This document shows, one piece after another, positions 43,095 through 51,140 of a stretch of 64,000 bases of DNA. Under the pieces are notes generated by a model. That model had not been told where the DNA came from, did not search any database, and saw nothing but the letters and a program-made list of their open reading frames with translations. A program made the position numbers and the translations under genes. Source of the DNA: Bog-793 sp963785415 (GTDB taxonomy: Bacteria; Actinomycetota; Acidimicrobiia; Acidimicrobiales; Bog-793). The stretch lies in the NCBI GenBank assembly GCA_963785415.1, contig CAWAVB010000001.1:1488001-1552000 (forward strand). Direction: 5' to 3'. Within the stretch, counting starts at the first letter, position 1, and every line of letters starts with the position of its first letter.

Positions 43095-43931
43095 CTACGG
43101 GATGCGCGCGGCGAGCTCGTCGAGGCAGGCGTCGGGGACCACGAGGTCGCCGGTGCCGACGCCGACGGCGATATCGGGCCGGTTCGCCCCGTGGAAATCC
43201 GACCCGCCGGTCGCGACAAGACCGTGACGACCGGCGAGATGCGCGAGGTGGCCGCGCGTCGCCTCGTCGTAGCGGGCGTAATGGGCTTCGAGACCGGAAA
43301 GGCCCGCAGCCGTGAGCCCGGCGACGAGCGCGTCGAGGCGGTCCGGGGAAAGCCCGAGCGAGGACGGGTGGGCGAGGGCCGTCACCGCGCCGGAGGCGCG
43401 GGCATCCCGGATGACTGTCGCTGGATCGACCGCGGTCCGGGGGACGAAGGCGGACGCGCCGGTCGCTAGGTAACGGCCGAACGCCTCGGCGAACGACCCG
43501 GCGGCGCCCTTCCGCACGAGCGCGGTGGCGATGTGCGGCCGCCCGACGACCGGCCCGTGTGCCTCGGCGCGGACCTCGTCATAGGAAAGCGCGATCCCGA
43601 GGCCTCTGAGGCGCTCGAGGATCCGCTCGTTGCGCTCCTCCCGGTCGGCGCGGAGACGCTCGAGAAGGTCGGCGAGCGGATTCGGGCCGTCGGTGACGAA
43701 GTAGCACAGAAGGTGCGTCGGTCCGGCCTCCGAGGTGCACGAGACCTCGCAGCCGGGGACGAGCCGGATCCCAGCCGTCTCGGCCGCGGCCTTCGCCTCG
43801 ACGAGCCCGAAGAGACTGTCGTGGTCCGTGAGCGCCACGGCGGTGCACCCCGCCGCGGCGGCGAGCTCGACGACACGCCCGGGCGGCTCGCTCCCGTCCG
43901 AACAAGCCGAGTGCGTATGGAGGTCGATCAC
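43095..43931 (-). CDS. PHP-domain phosphoesterase, YciV/RNase AM-like
   Basis: 278 residues from a GTG at 43931, which gives VIDLHTHSACSDGSEPP at the very N-terminus as in the family. Metal ligands are HTHSACSDGS, ALTDHDSLFG, PGCEVSCTSE, GRPHIATALV, TALAHPSSLG, and the final GGSDFHG. Related enzymes hydrolyse 3',5'-bisphosphonucleotides or trim RNA 5' ends. It is divergent from purF with 73 bases between starts. Confidence 0.88.
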   Translation of the reverse strand: MIDLHTHSACSDGSEPPGRVVELAAAAGCTAVALTDHDSLFGLVEAKAAAETAGIRLVPGCEVSCTSEAGPTHLLCYFVTDGPNPLADLLERLRADREERNERILERLRGLGIALSYDEVRAEAHGPVVGRPHIATALVRKGAAGSFAEAFGRYLATGASAFVPRTAVDPATVIRDARASGAVTALAHPSSLGLSPDRLDALVAGLTAAGLSGLEAHYARYDEATRGHLAHLAGRHGLVATGGSDFHGANRPDIAVGVGTGDLVVPDACLDELAARIP

Positions 43932-44004
43932 CGCAAGAAACGTAGCGGCGGCGGGGTGTCGAGAGCCGGAAGGTCGATCGGGGCATCGCCGCTGGGATGA
44001 CACA

Positions 44005-45435
44005 ATGGCGGCAGTGAGGGAGGCCTGCGGCGTGTTCGGCGTGTATGCGCCCGGGGTCGAGGTCGCCCCGCTCGTCTTCGACGGGCTGTTCTCGCTCCAG
44101 CACCGGGGGCAGGAGTCGGCCGGGATGGCGGTCAGCGACGGGGAGACGATCACCGTCGTGAAGGACATGGGCCTCGTGACGTCGGTGTTCAATCCGCGTT
44201 CGCTCGGCTCTCTGCAGGGGCATCTCGGGCTCGGCCACGTTCGCTACTCGACGATGGGTCGGAGCAACTGGCGCAACGCCCAACCCGTCTATCGCTCCCA
44301 CGGCGACGCGGGCTTCGCCCTCGGGCACAACGGGAACCTCACGAACGTCGCCGCCCTCGAGTCCGAGGCGGGGATGCTCGCGGGTTTCGCGCCGTCGGAC
44401 AGCGACCTCATCGCTGAGCTGCTCGCCCGGGCGTTCCCCGAGGGGGCGGACGCGGCGGCGGGTGGGCTCGAGGTGGCCCTGTGTGCGGTGTTGCCGGCGC
44501 TGGAAGGGGCGTTCTCGCTCGGTCTCATCGACTCATTGCAGCTCTATGCGGTGCGCGACCCGAACGGCTTCCGGCCGCTGTGCCTCGGCCGTCTCGGAGG
44601 TTCGGACGGCGACGGCTGGGTCGTCGCTTCGGAGAGCCCGGCGCTCGCCACGGTGGGCGCGGCCTTCGTGCGCGAAATCGAACCGGGTGAGCTCGTCATC
44701 GCCGGACGTGACGGGGTGCGCTCGCTGCGGCCGTTCCCACCCGCCCGTGTCGTGCCGAGGCTGTGCGTTTTCGAGTTCGTGTACTTCGCGCGGCCCGACG
44801 CCGAGCTGTACGGCCGGGAGGTGCACGCCGCGCGTCGCCGGATGGGTGAGCGCCTCGCGATCGAGTCACCCGTCGAGGCCGACCTGGTGATCGGCGTACC
44901 GGACTCAGGGGTCCCCGCCGCGGAGGGATTCGCCGTTCGCAGCGGCATCCCATTCGGGCAGGGCCTGGTGAAGAACCGCTACATCGGGCGGACGTTCATC
45001 GCGCCGACCGCCGAAGCCCGGTCGGACGGCGTCCGGCGCAAGCTCAACCCGTTGCGGGAAAGCGTCGGGGGGAAGCGGCTCGTCGTCATCGACGACTCGA
45101 TCGTGCGCGGCACGACGACAAGCCAGATGGTGCGCGTCCTGCGGGAGGCGGGCGCACGGGAGATCCACCTCAGGATCTCGTCGCCACCGTTCCGCTGGCC
45201 CTGTTTCTACGGGATCGACACCCCCGTCCGTGAGGAACTGCTCGCGGCCTTCGTGGACCCTGCCGCGATCGCCGGCCAGCTCGGCGCGGACTCCGTCGCC
45301 TACCTTTCACTGGCGGGCTTGTTCGAGTCGATCGGAGTCGCCGGCGGAGGATTCTGTTCGGCCTGCCTCACCGGGGACTATCCGACGAAGGTCCCGATGC
45401 CCGCCCCGGCGCGCAGCGTTCTGACGACTCCGTGA
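44005..45435 (+). CDS. purF: Amidophosphoribosyltransferase
   Basis: 476 residues from an ATG. It is the committed enzyme of purine synthesis, moving ammonia from glutamine onto PRPP. The catalytic cysteine (C8 in MAAVREACGVFGVY) becomes N-terminal after removal of a seven-residue propeptide. Other Ntn motifs are LFSLQHRGQESAGMAV and GHVRYSTMG. The PRPP loop is VIDDSIVRGTTTSQMVRVL. Length is normal. No other pur gene is adjacent in the window. Confidence 0.96.
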   Translation: MAAVREACGVFGVYAPGVEVAPLVFDGLFSLQHRGQESAGMAVSDGETITVVKDMGLVTSVFNPRSLGSLQGHLGLGHVRYSTMGRSNWRNAQPVYRSHGDAGFALGHNGNLTNVAALESEAGMLAGFAPSDSDLIAELLARAFPEGADAAAGGLEVALCAVLPALEGAFSLGLIDSLQLYAVRDPNGFRPLCLGRLGGSDGDGWVVASESPALATVGAAFVREIEPGELVIAGRDGVRSLRPFPPARVVPRLCVFEFVYFARPDAELYGREVHAARRRMGERLAIESPVEADLVIGVPDSGVPAAEGFAVRSGIPFGQGLVKNRYIGRTFIAPTAEARSDGVRRKLNPLRESVGGKRLVVIDDSIVRGTTTSQMVRVLREAGAREIHLRISSPPFRWPCFYGIDTPVREELLAAFVDPAAIAGQLGADSVAYLSLAGLFESIGVAGGGFCSACLTGDYPTKVPMPAPARSVLTTP

Positions 45436-45558
45436 GCGGTCGTCACAGCGGGGGCGCTCTCGCCGTGCCGTGCCGCGAATCAGACCTGTAAGAAGGCTCA
45501 CGCTGCGGTCCTACGACCCGAGGAGCCGGAGGCCGTCTGGGCGAAGAGGATCAGTTCG

Positions 45559-45631
45559 TGGTCGAGACCGGCGTCGATCCGGTGACCTCGCGCTTTTCAG
45601 GCGCGCGCTCTGCCAACTGAGCTACTCGACC
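45559..45631 (-). tRNA. tRNA-Phe (anticodon GAA)
   Basis: On the minus strand: acceptor GGTCGAG/CTCGACC, D arm GCTCAGTTGGCAGAGC, anticodon arm CGCGC-CTGAAAA-GCGCG giving GAA, and T arm ACCGG-ATCGACG-CCGGT. The discriminator is A. The T-loop reads ATCGACG instead of the usual TTCGANN, so its first base is atypical. It is one of two tRNAs in tandem. Confidence 0.92.
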
Positions 45632-45712
45632 AAGCCGGCCGCGGCCGGCTCGACCATTGTGCCTGACGCGCGCTGTCCCGGGGGAAATCTGAGCGCTTTC
45701 GCGCCCGCTTGG

Positions 45713-45787
45713 CGGACCTGACGGGATTTGAACCCGCGACCTCCGGCTTGACAGGCCAGCGTGCACTCCAGGCTGCACCACAGGTCC
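45713..45787 (-). tRNA. tRNA-Asp (anticodon GTC)
   Basis: Minus-strand cloverleaf with acceptor GGACCTG/CAGGTCC, anticodon arm CTGGC-CTGTCAA-GCCGG giving GTC, T arm CGGGTTCAAATCCCG, and the G discriminator expected for Asp. It lies upstream of tRNA-Phe on the same strand, 81 bases away. Confidence 0.94.
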
Positions 45788-45936
45788 TCGTTCGCCGCTC
45801 CTCGGATCACCTTGGCGCTACACCAACGGCGTGCGGGAACGCCCGCTGATCCTAGGCCAAAGCGCGAGCAGGGAATTCGACCCAGCGTGGGCCCGGATTC
45901 GTCCGCTTCCTGGGCGGGCGGGGCGCGGCAGGCGCC

Positions 45937-46923
45937 CTACCCGACAAGAGCGATCGCTGCGGGACGCGCCCCGGCCCGGATGGTCCTTCCCCTGGTATTC
46001 GTCGTGATGTTGATGAGCGTGACCGCGTTGCTGACTGCTCCGGCGACGTAGGCGGTCGCGCCATCCGGGGCGATCGCGATCGCGAGCGGTCCCGACCCGG
46101 CAGGGATCGGCTTGCCGGGTCTTCGCGTCGCGAGGTCGATCGGTGTGACGCTGCCGGATACGGAGTTCGCGACCAACGCAGTCGCGCCGTCCGGGGCGAT
46201 CGCGATCGCGAGCGGTCCCGACCTGACCCGGATCGCCTTCCCGGGTGTGTCCGTCGCGAGGTCGACAGGAGTGACGGTCCCTGCGGCGGAGTCCGCCACG
46301 TAGGCGGTCTTCCCGTCCGGGGTGATCGCGATGCTGGCGGGTCCGGACCCGACCCGGATCACCGTTCCCGGACGATTCGTTGCGAGATCGATCGGAGTGA
46401 CGCTGTTGGCATCGGAGTTCGCCACGTAGGCGGTCTTCCCGTCTGGGGCGATCGCGATCGCATCGGGATACAGCCCGACAGCGATGGCCTTGCCGGGTCG
46501 GTCGGTCTCGAGATTGATCGGAGTGACGGTGTCGTCGGCTTCGTTCACGACATAGGCGGTCTTGCCGTCCGGCGCGATCGCCATCGCGACCGGGCTCACC
46601 CCGATCCGGATCGCCTTTTCCGGAGTCTCCGTCGCGAGGTCGATGGGCGTCACGGTGTCGCTGATGCCGTTGGCGACGTAGGCCGTGCTGCCATCCGGGG
46701 TGATCGCGATCGCGTCGGGGTACCTCCCGACCCGGATCGCCCGTCCGGGCGCGTTGGTCGCGAGATCAATCGGTGTGACAGCAGCGGCGTCCGAATCCAC
46801 GACGTACGCGATCGGCGATGTCGACGCCGCGGCGACCGACGAAGTCATGGAGCGACCGGCGGTGGTGACGACCGCGAGCAGAACCGCCACCGTAACCATG
46901 ACAAGGACCACGGACCGGCGCAT
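45937..46923 (-). CDS. Secreted seven-bladed YVTN/NHL-like beta-propeller
   Basis: About 328 residues from an ATG at 46923, where a signal-peptide-like stretch begins (RRSVVLVMVTVAVLLAVV). The frame is open to 47229 and contains another hydrophobic segment, so a longer membrane-anchored form is possible. Six full repeats of 42 residues follow the pattern PDAIAITPDGSTAYVAN, then TVTPIDLAT. Half repeats at each end complete a seventh blade, the usual closure of a seven-bladed propeller. Such surface proteins commonly bind ligands or matrix, but a specific role cannot be given. Confidence 0.78.
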   Translation of the reverse strand: MRRSVVLVMVTVAVLLAVVTTAGRSMTSSVAAASTSPIAYVVDSDAAAVTPIDLATNAPGRAIRVGRYPDAIAITPDGSTAYVANGISDTVTPIDLATETPEKAIRIGVSPVAMAIAPDGKTAYVVNEADDTVTPINLETDRPGKAIAVGLYPDAIAIAPDGKTAYVANSDANSVTPIDLATNRPGTVIRVGSGPASIAITPDGKTAYVADSAAGTVTPVDLATDTPGKAIRVRSGPLAIAIAPDGATALVANSVSGSVTPIDLATRRPGKPIPAGSGPLAIAIAPDGATAYVAGAVSNAVTLINITTNTRGRTIRAGARPAAIALVG

Positions 46924-47360
46924 CCGCGGGAAGGCCGGCGCCGAGGAAATTCGCTTCCGCCGCAGCCCGGTGCGACGACCAAAGCGCGCGCGGGCGTTCC
47001 CGGATACCACGATCACGACCTGTGCGAGGCACCCAAGGGACGCGAGCACGGAAGCGGCGACGACGAGACCGAACACCCTCCTCACCCCAAGCCGGACGAT
47101 ATCGGCGACAACGTGACCGGACGGTCGAGGTGGGCCGGCAATCGTGCGCAGGCCACCCCACCTGACTTCCGATCGCTGCCGCGTATCGTACGCCGAAAGG
47201 CGGTCATTCGGGATGGCCCGCGACCGCAAGACCGGCCAGTCGAGACGGGTCGTCGGAATTGCCGGGCCGCTCGCGAGAATCCCAGGCTGCGTTCCCAGAA
47301 GAGCGGTCCACCCAAGGGGCTACCAACTGTTGATACACGCCACCGCAATACTGAACATTG
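46924..47360. other. Gap between the propeller gene and the IS607 element
   Basis: About 437 bases. The left 300 may be the 5' extension of the propeller gene (hydrophobic segment near 47030-47100). The right end should contain the left terminus of the IS607-type element; IS607 elements lack terminal inverted repeats and target duplications, so I cannot place the boundary by eye. No other gene was recognised. Confidence 0.4.
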
Positions 47361-47941
47361 ATGAATCTTCGTGAGTGGGCCGACCTGCAAGGCGTGCATC
47401 CGCAGACCGCCTATCGGTGGTTCCGGACGGGAACATTGCCCGTGCCGGCGCGCAAGATGGGCAAGCTCATCCTTGTCGGCGAGCTCGATGCTCCCGCTCC
47501 TCGAGCAGGAGCGACGGCCGTCTACGCCAGAGTCTCTTCGGCCGACCAGCGTGACGAGCTCGACCGCCAGGTCGCTCGGGTGAGCGCGTGGGCGACCACA
47601 CACGGCCTCGCGGTCGACCGGATCGTGACCGAGGTCGGCTCGGGGCTCAAGGCAAGCGCCGCAAGTTCCTCGGCCTACTGTCCGATCCCGCCGTCACGAC
47701 CATCGTGGTCGAGCACCGGGACCGCTTCGCGCGCTTCGGCTCGGAGTACGTCGCTGTATCGCTCGAAGCGACCGGTCGGCGGTTGGTCGTCGTCGACGAC
47801 GCCGAGGTCGACGACGATCTCGTGCGGGACATGACCGAGGTCCTCACCTCGTTCTGCGCCCGCCTCTACGGCAAGCGGGCGGCAGCCCACCGGGCACAGA
47901 AGGCGCTCGCCGCCGCGAGCGAGGACACCGATGCCGCGTAG
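47361..47941 (+). pseudogene. tnpA: IS607 serine recombinase TnpA, frameshifted
   Basis: The N-terminal MerR-like DNA-binding part (MNLREWADLQGVHPQTAYRW) and the resolvase core (TAVYARVSSADQRDELDRQV, with the catalytic serine after ARV) read in one frame from the ATG at 47361. The family continuation (KRRKFLGLLSDP, then VEHRDRFARFGSEYV) is in another frame beginning about 47651. The two join if one base is added in CTCAAGGCAAG near 47649-47652, so a single-base deletion has split the gene. A sequencing error is the alternative. Confidence 0.85.
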
Positions 47942-49295
47942 GTACGAGCCTCCCGACGGCTCGGTCGTCCAGGCGTTCTCCTTCGCGCTCGACCCCACCT
48001 CCGAGCAGGCCGCCACGATCACCCGGTTCTTCGGAGCCCGGCGCAAGGCCTCCAACTGGACGCTCGAGCAGATCAAGGCCGGCATCGACCACCACAAGGC
48101 GACGGGCGAGGAGACCGAGCACCCCTCCCTCTACGGGCTGCGAAAGCGGTGGAACGCCGAGAAGTCGAGTCTCTGCGTCGACCGGGAAACCGGCGAGGTC
48201 TGGTGGCCATCGGTCTCGAAGGAGGTCTTCGCCGACGGGATCAAGGGCGCCGTCGACGGCTACTGGCGATGGCAGCGGTCGAAGTTGGGCAAGATCCCCG
48301 GCCGCCGGGTCGGCTTCCCCCGGTTCAAAGAGCGCGGCAAGGATCGGGACCGGTTCTCCTTCACGACCGGCGCCATGCGCCTCGAGCCCGACCGGCGGCA
48401 CCTCACCATGCCGGTGATCGGCACCGTCCGCACACACGAGAACACCCGCCGGATCGAGCGGCTGTGCTCGCTCGGGCGGGCGAAGGTGCTCTCGATCACC
48501 GTCTCACGCCGCGGAGACCGATTCATTGCCGCGGTGAAGGTGGCCGTCTCCCGGCCGCAACAGCCGGGTGTATCCCAGCCCTCCTCGGTCGTCGGGGTCG
48601 ACGTCGGGGTGCGAAGGCTCGCGACCGTCGCCGCTCCCGGCGGCGTGATTGCCGAGGTCGAGAACCCGAAGGCGCTCGAGCACCGGCTCGCCGAGCTGCG
48701 CCGCCTCAACCGGCAGCGCTCACGGCGCACGCCCGGTTCCTCCCGCTACCGCGACACCGCGAAGAAGATCACCCGCCTTCATGTCGAGGTGGGAAACGTC
48801 CGAAAGCACGCGATCCACACCTTCACCACCGACCTTGCCAAGGCCCACAGCACGGTGGTGGTCGAAGGGCTGGACGCGGCGGGGATGCTGCGACAAAAGG
48901 GCCTCCCAGGGGCGCGAGCGCGCCGGCGGGGGCTCTCCGACGCAGCGCTTGGGGAGGTCCGGCGACAGCTTCGCTACAAGTGCCCCTGGTACGGGAGCAC
49001 CTTGGTCGAGGCCGACCGGTTCTTCCCCTCGTCGAAGACGTGCCACTGTTGTGGCCACGTCCAAGACATCGGCTGGTCCGAGCACTGGGTCTGCGACGAC
49101 TGTGGCGCCGCTCACCAGCGCGACGACAATGCAGCGATCAATCTCGCCCGTTGGGTGGGCCTGGGCTCAGTCGGAGCCCCGGTGAAGCGTGGAGCCGAGC
49201 ATCAGACTGGGCCTCGCCCAGCAGCTGGCGAAGACACGCGAGAGGGAGGTCCAGCAACCGCTGGGCTGAACAACTCCGTGAGGAGTGCGGCCTGA
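47931..49295 (+). CDS. tnpB: TnpB RNA-guided nuclease (IS607-associated)
   Basis: 454 residues. All RuvC-type catalytic positions appear intact: Asp in VVGVDVGVRRLATVA, Glu in TVVVEGLDAAGM, and the final Asp in QRDDNAAINLARW. The zinc ribbon is present as KTCHCCGHVQ and WVCDDCGA. TnpB proteins are guided by an RNA (omega/reRNA) transcribed from the element's right end and cut DNA next to a short motif. That RNA would overlap the 3' end of this gene and run toward 49330. The ATG lies within tnpA, so translation is probably coupled. Confidence 0.93.
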   Translation: MPRRYEPPDGSVVQAFSFALDPTSEQAATITRFFGARRKASNWTLEQIKAGIDHHKATGEETEHPSLYGLRKRWNAEKSSLCVDRETGEVWWPSVSKEVFADGIKGAVDGYWRWQRSKLGKIPGRRVGFPRFKERGKDRDRFSFTTGAMRLEPDRRHLTMPVIGTVRTHENTRRIERLCSLGRAKVLSITVSRRGDRFIAAVKVAVSRPQQPGVSQPSSVVGVDVGVRRLATVAAPGGVIAEVENPKALEHRLAELRRLNRQRSRRTPGSSRYRDTAKKITRLHVEVGNVRKHAIHTFTTDLAKAHSTVVVEGLDAAGMLRQKGLPGARARRRGLSDAALGEVRRQLRYKCPWYGSTLVEADRFFPSSKTCHCCGHVQDIGWSEHWVCDDCGAAHQRDDNAAINLARWVGLGSVGAPVKRGAEHQTGPRPAAGEDTREGGPATAGLNNSVRSAA

Positions 49296-49339
49296 GCGGG
49301 CTCACCAACGCTCACTCAGCTGCAACGGTCAACCGCACT

Positions 49340-49415
49340 TGGCACCCCCAACGGGATTCGAACCCGTGTTTCCGCCTTGAAAGGGCGATGTCCTCGGCCG
49401 CTGGACGATGGGGGC
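49340..49415 (-). tRNA. tRNA-Glu (anticodon TTC), CCA encoded
   Basis: Minus-strand cloverleaf: acceptor GCCCCCA/TGGGGGT (with a G-U end pair), anticodon arm TCGCC-CTTTCAA-GGCGG giving TTC, T arm CGGGTTCGAATCCCG, discriminator G, and a genomically encoded CCA at 49340-49342. The IS607 element lies directly beyond its 3' end. Confidence 0.95.
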
Positions 49416-49462
49416 CGGTCCTTACGGGCGTGCGGAGATTACCAGTGGGCCTCGCAGGCGCG

Positions 49463-50080
49463 TCATGGGTCCGGAGGTAGCGGCGTGCCGTCCCAGCGCA
49501 GGCCGCCCGGGGGGTCGCCCCAGGGGTCGTCGGGGGTCGCATCGTCGGCTGTCGGATCTGTCGGGGGCAGAAGCCCGGCGAGCGTGTCGACGACCAGTGA
49601 CTCGAGGTACGTGAGGTAGTCGTAGCAGAGCCAGTCCGCGTATCTCGGGTCGACCTCCTCCGGCTCGGTCATCTCCTCGGTGACATCGAGTGACGCGCCG
49701 ATGACGACCCGCAGGTCGTTCAGCGCGGCGAGCCACGCCCCGAGTTGATCGTCGCTCAGGTGCGTGGCCGAGGCCGTCGCGGCGAGGATCTCGAGGGCCT
49801 CCCGGTGATGTTCGACGAGGTCGGCGCGCATGAGGCTCACGTAGCTCGCCTCGGCCGCCGGATCGGTCGGGTAGGCCGTGGGGAATAGCCGGCGCAGCGC
49901 CTCGGGTAGTTCTTCGCCCTCGTCGCCGACGCGTCCGAGAGCTGTGGCGAGTTGGGTCGGGATCGTCGCGAGCAGGGCGCGCTCGTCGGGGGAGAGCGCC
50001 AGGTCGAACCCGTCGCCGCTTCGTGCGAGGACGGGCGGGGGATCGGGGGTGTTCAACTCTGGTGCTCGAGGGTTGCCCAC
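49463..50080 (-). CDS. DUF2017-like actinobacterial protein downstream of ClpS
   Basis: 205 residues from a GTG at 50080, overlapping clpS by 28 bases. It is an acidic, helical protein with no known catalytic motif (for example PDERALLATIPTQLATAL and WLAALNDLRVVIGASLDVTE). Position immediately after clpS and composition match the DUF2017 family, which keeps this pairing across Actinobacteria. Its function is unknown; a link to Clp proteolysis is guilt by association. Confidence 0.75.
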   Translation of the reverse strand: MGNPRAPELNTPDPPPVLARSGDGFDLALSPDERALLATIPTQLATALGRVGDEGEELPEALRRLFPTAYPTDPAAEASYVSLMRADLVEHHREALEILAATASATHLSDDQLGAWLAALNDLRVVIGASLDVTEEMTEPEEVDPRYADWLCYDYLTYLESLVVDTLAGLLPPTDPTADDATPDDPWGDPPGGLRWDGTPLPPDP

Positions 50081-50343
50081 AAACCGTGGCGGTGGAGGCG
50101 GGCGACATCGAGCTCGACGCGTTCGCGTGGACCCGAGGCGACGACGGCTCGGCCTTTGTGGTGAACGTCCAACATCAGGCGGGTGGCCTTGGCGAAGGAG
50201 TAGCCGAACAGCTTCTGGAAGACGTAGGTGACGTAGCTCATGAGATTCACCGGGTCGTTCCAGACGATGACGAGCCAGGGCCGGTCGACTCCCAGTTGCT
50301 CGTCACTGACCGGAGCGATGTCGACTGCCGGGCCAGCTCCCAC
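50053..50343 (-). CDS. clpS: ClpS adaptor of the ClpCP/ClpAP protease
   Basis: 96 residues from a GTG five bases after regX3. WLVIVWNDPVNLMSYVTYVF is the N-degron-binding signature, and LMLDVHHKGRAVVASGPRER holds the second pocket region. ClpS delivers proteins with destabilising N-terminal residues to the Clp protease. It appears to be transcribed with senX3-regX3 and DUF2017. Confidence 0.93.
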   Translation of the reverse strand: MGAGPAVDIAPVSDEQLGVDRPWLVIVWNDPVNLMSYVTYVFQKLFGYSFAKATRLMLDVHHKGRAVVASGPRERVELDVARLHRHGLWATLEHQS

Positions 50344-50348
50344 CGTGG

Positions 50349-51140
50349 TTAACGGCGGCGAGCCGTCTCGAAGCGATAGCCGAGGCCGCGGATGGTCGTG
50401 ATGAGCTTTGGTTGCGAGGGGTTGACCTCGATGTGGGCGCGCAACCGCTTGACGTGGACGTCAAGCGTCTTCGTGTCGCCGACATAGTCGGCGCCCCACA
50501 CCCTCGAGATGAGCGTGTCTCTGGTGAGGACACGGCCCGCGCTGAGGAGCAGCTGCTCAAGAAGCTCGAACTCCTTCAAGGGCAGGGCGACTTCTTCGCC
50601 GCGCACGGTGCATTCGTGACGGTCGAGATCGAGCGTGACTTCGCCGACCTCGAGCACGCTGCGCTGCAGCGGTCCGGGTTCGGGCGACTTCACCCGACCC
50701 GGTGTGGCGCTGCCGGCCTCACCGGGTTCGGTTCGCGGGGCGCGCCGGAGAACGGCCCGCATGCGCGACACGAGCTCGTGTAGGCGGTAAGGCTTCGCCA
50801 CGTAGTCGTCGGCACCGACCTCGAGGCCGACGACCGTGTCGATCTCGGTCGACTTCGCGGTGACCATGATGATCGGCACCGCAGAACGGGCCCGGATCGT
50901 CCGGCACACGTCAAGCCCGGAGATCTTCGGCAGCATGATGTCGAGCAGGATCAGATCGGGCTCGCTCTCCTCGAAGCGCTCGAGCGCCTCGGCGCCGTCG
51001 CGGGCGACCGTGATGGCGAAGCCCTCGCGCTCGAGGCCGATGACGAGTGCATCGACAAACGACTCCTCGTCCTCGGCGAGGAGGACCTTGACGGGCTTCA
51101 CGCCCGGCTCGGCCGTGCCGGAACCTTCCCTGGCGGTCAT
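50349..51140 (-). CDS. regX3: Response regulator RegX3 (OmpR/PhoB family)
   Basis: 263 residues; the ATG overlaps the senX3 stop. The receiver domain has the acidic pocket LLAEDEESFV, the phosphorylated Asp67 in LILLDIMLPK, and the conserved lysine in DYVAKPYRLHEL. A proline-rich linker leads to a winged helix (PLKEFELLEQLLLSAGRVLT; TLDVHVKRLRAHIE; TTIRGLGYRF). RegX3 activates phosphate-starvation genes in Actinobacteria. The pst genes lie 8 kb away. Confidence 0.93.
   Translation of the reverse strand: MTAREGSGTAEPGVKPVKVLLAEDEESFVDALVIGLEREGFAITVARDGAEALERFEESEPDLILLDIMLPKISGLDVCRTIRARSAVPIIMVTAKSTEIDTVVGLEVGADDYVAKPYRLHELVSRMRAVLRRAPRTEPGEAGSATPGRVKSPEPGPLQRSVLEVGEVTLDLDRHECTVRGEEVALPLKEFELLEQLLLSAGRVLTRDTLISRVWGADYVGDTKTLDVHVKRLRAHIEVNPSQPKLITTIRGLGYRFETARRR

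Larger units (their letters stand above)
47361..49295 (+). mobile_element. IS607-family insertion sequence
   Basis: A serine-recombinase gene (tnpA) is followed, with an 11-base overlap, by tnpB: the IS607 arrangement. Coordinates given are the coding extent; the true ends lie somewhat outside. The right end lies close to the 3' end of tRNA-Glu on the opposite strand. TnpA is frameshifted, so the element is probably not self-mobile, while TnpB looks complete. Confidence 0.85.

Noticed and set aside
45790..45845. Possible degenerate tRNA beyond tRNA-Asp
   Set aside because: Parts resemble a D arm, but no complete acceptor or T arm can be paired, so I do not call it.
46030..46830. Regular repeats that might be read as a CRISPR or satellite array
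   Set aside because: The roughly 126-base period encodes the 42-residue propeller blades in frame, so it is a coding repeat.
47931..49295. TnpB as a Cas12-type CRISPR effector
   Set aside because: No CRISPR array or adaptation genes are present, and the IS607 tnpA partner is adjacent, so it is a transposon TnpB.
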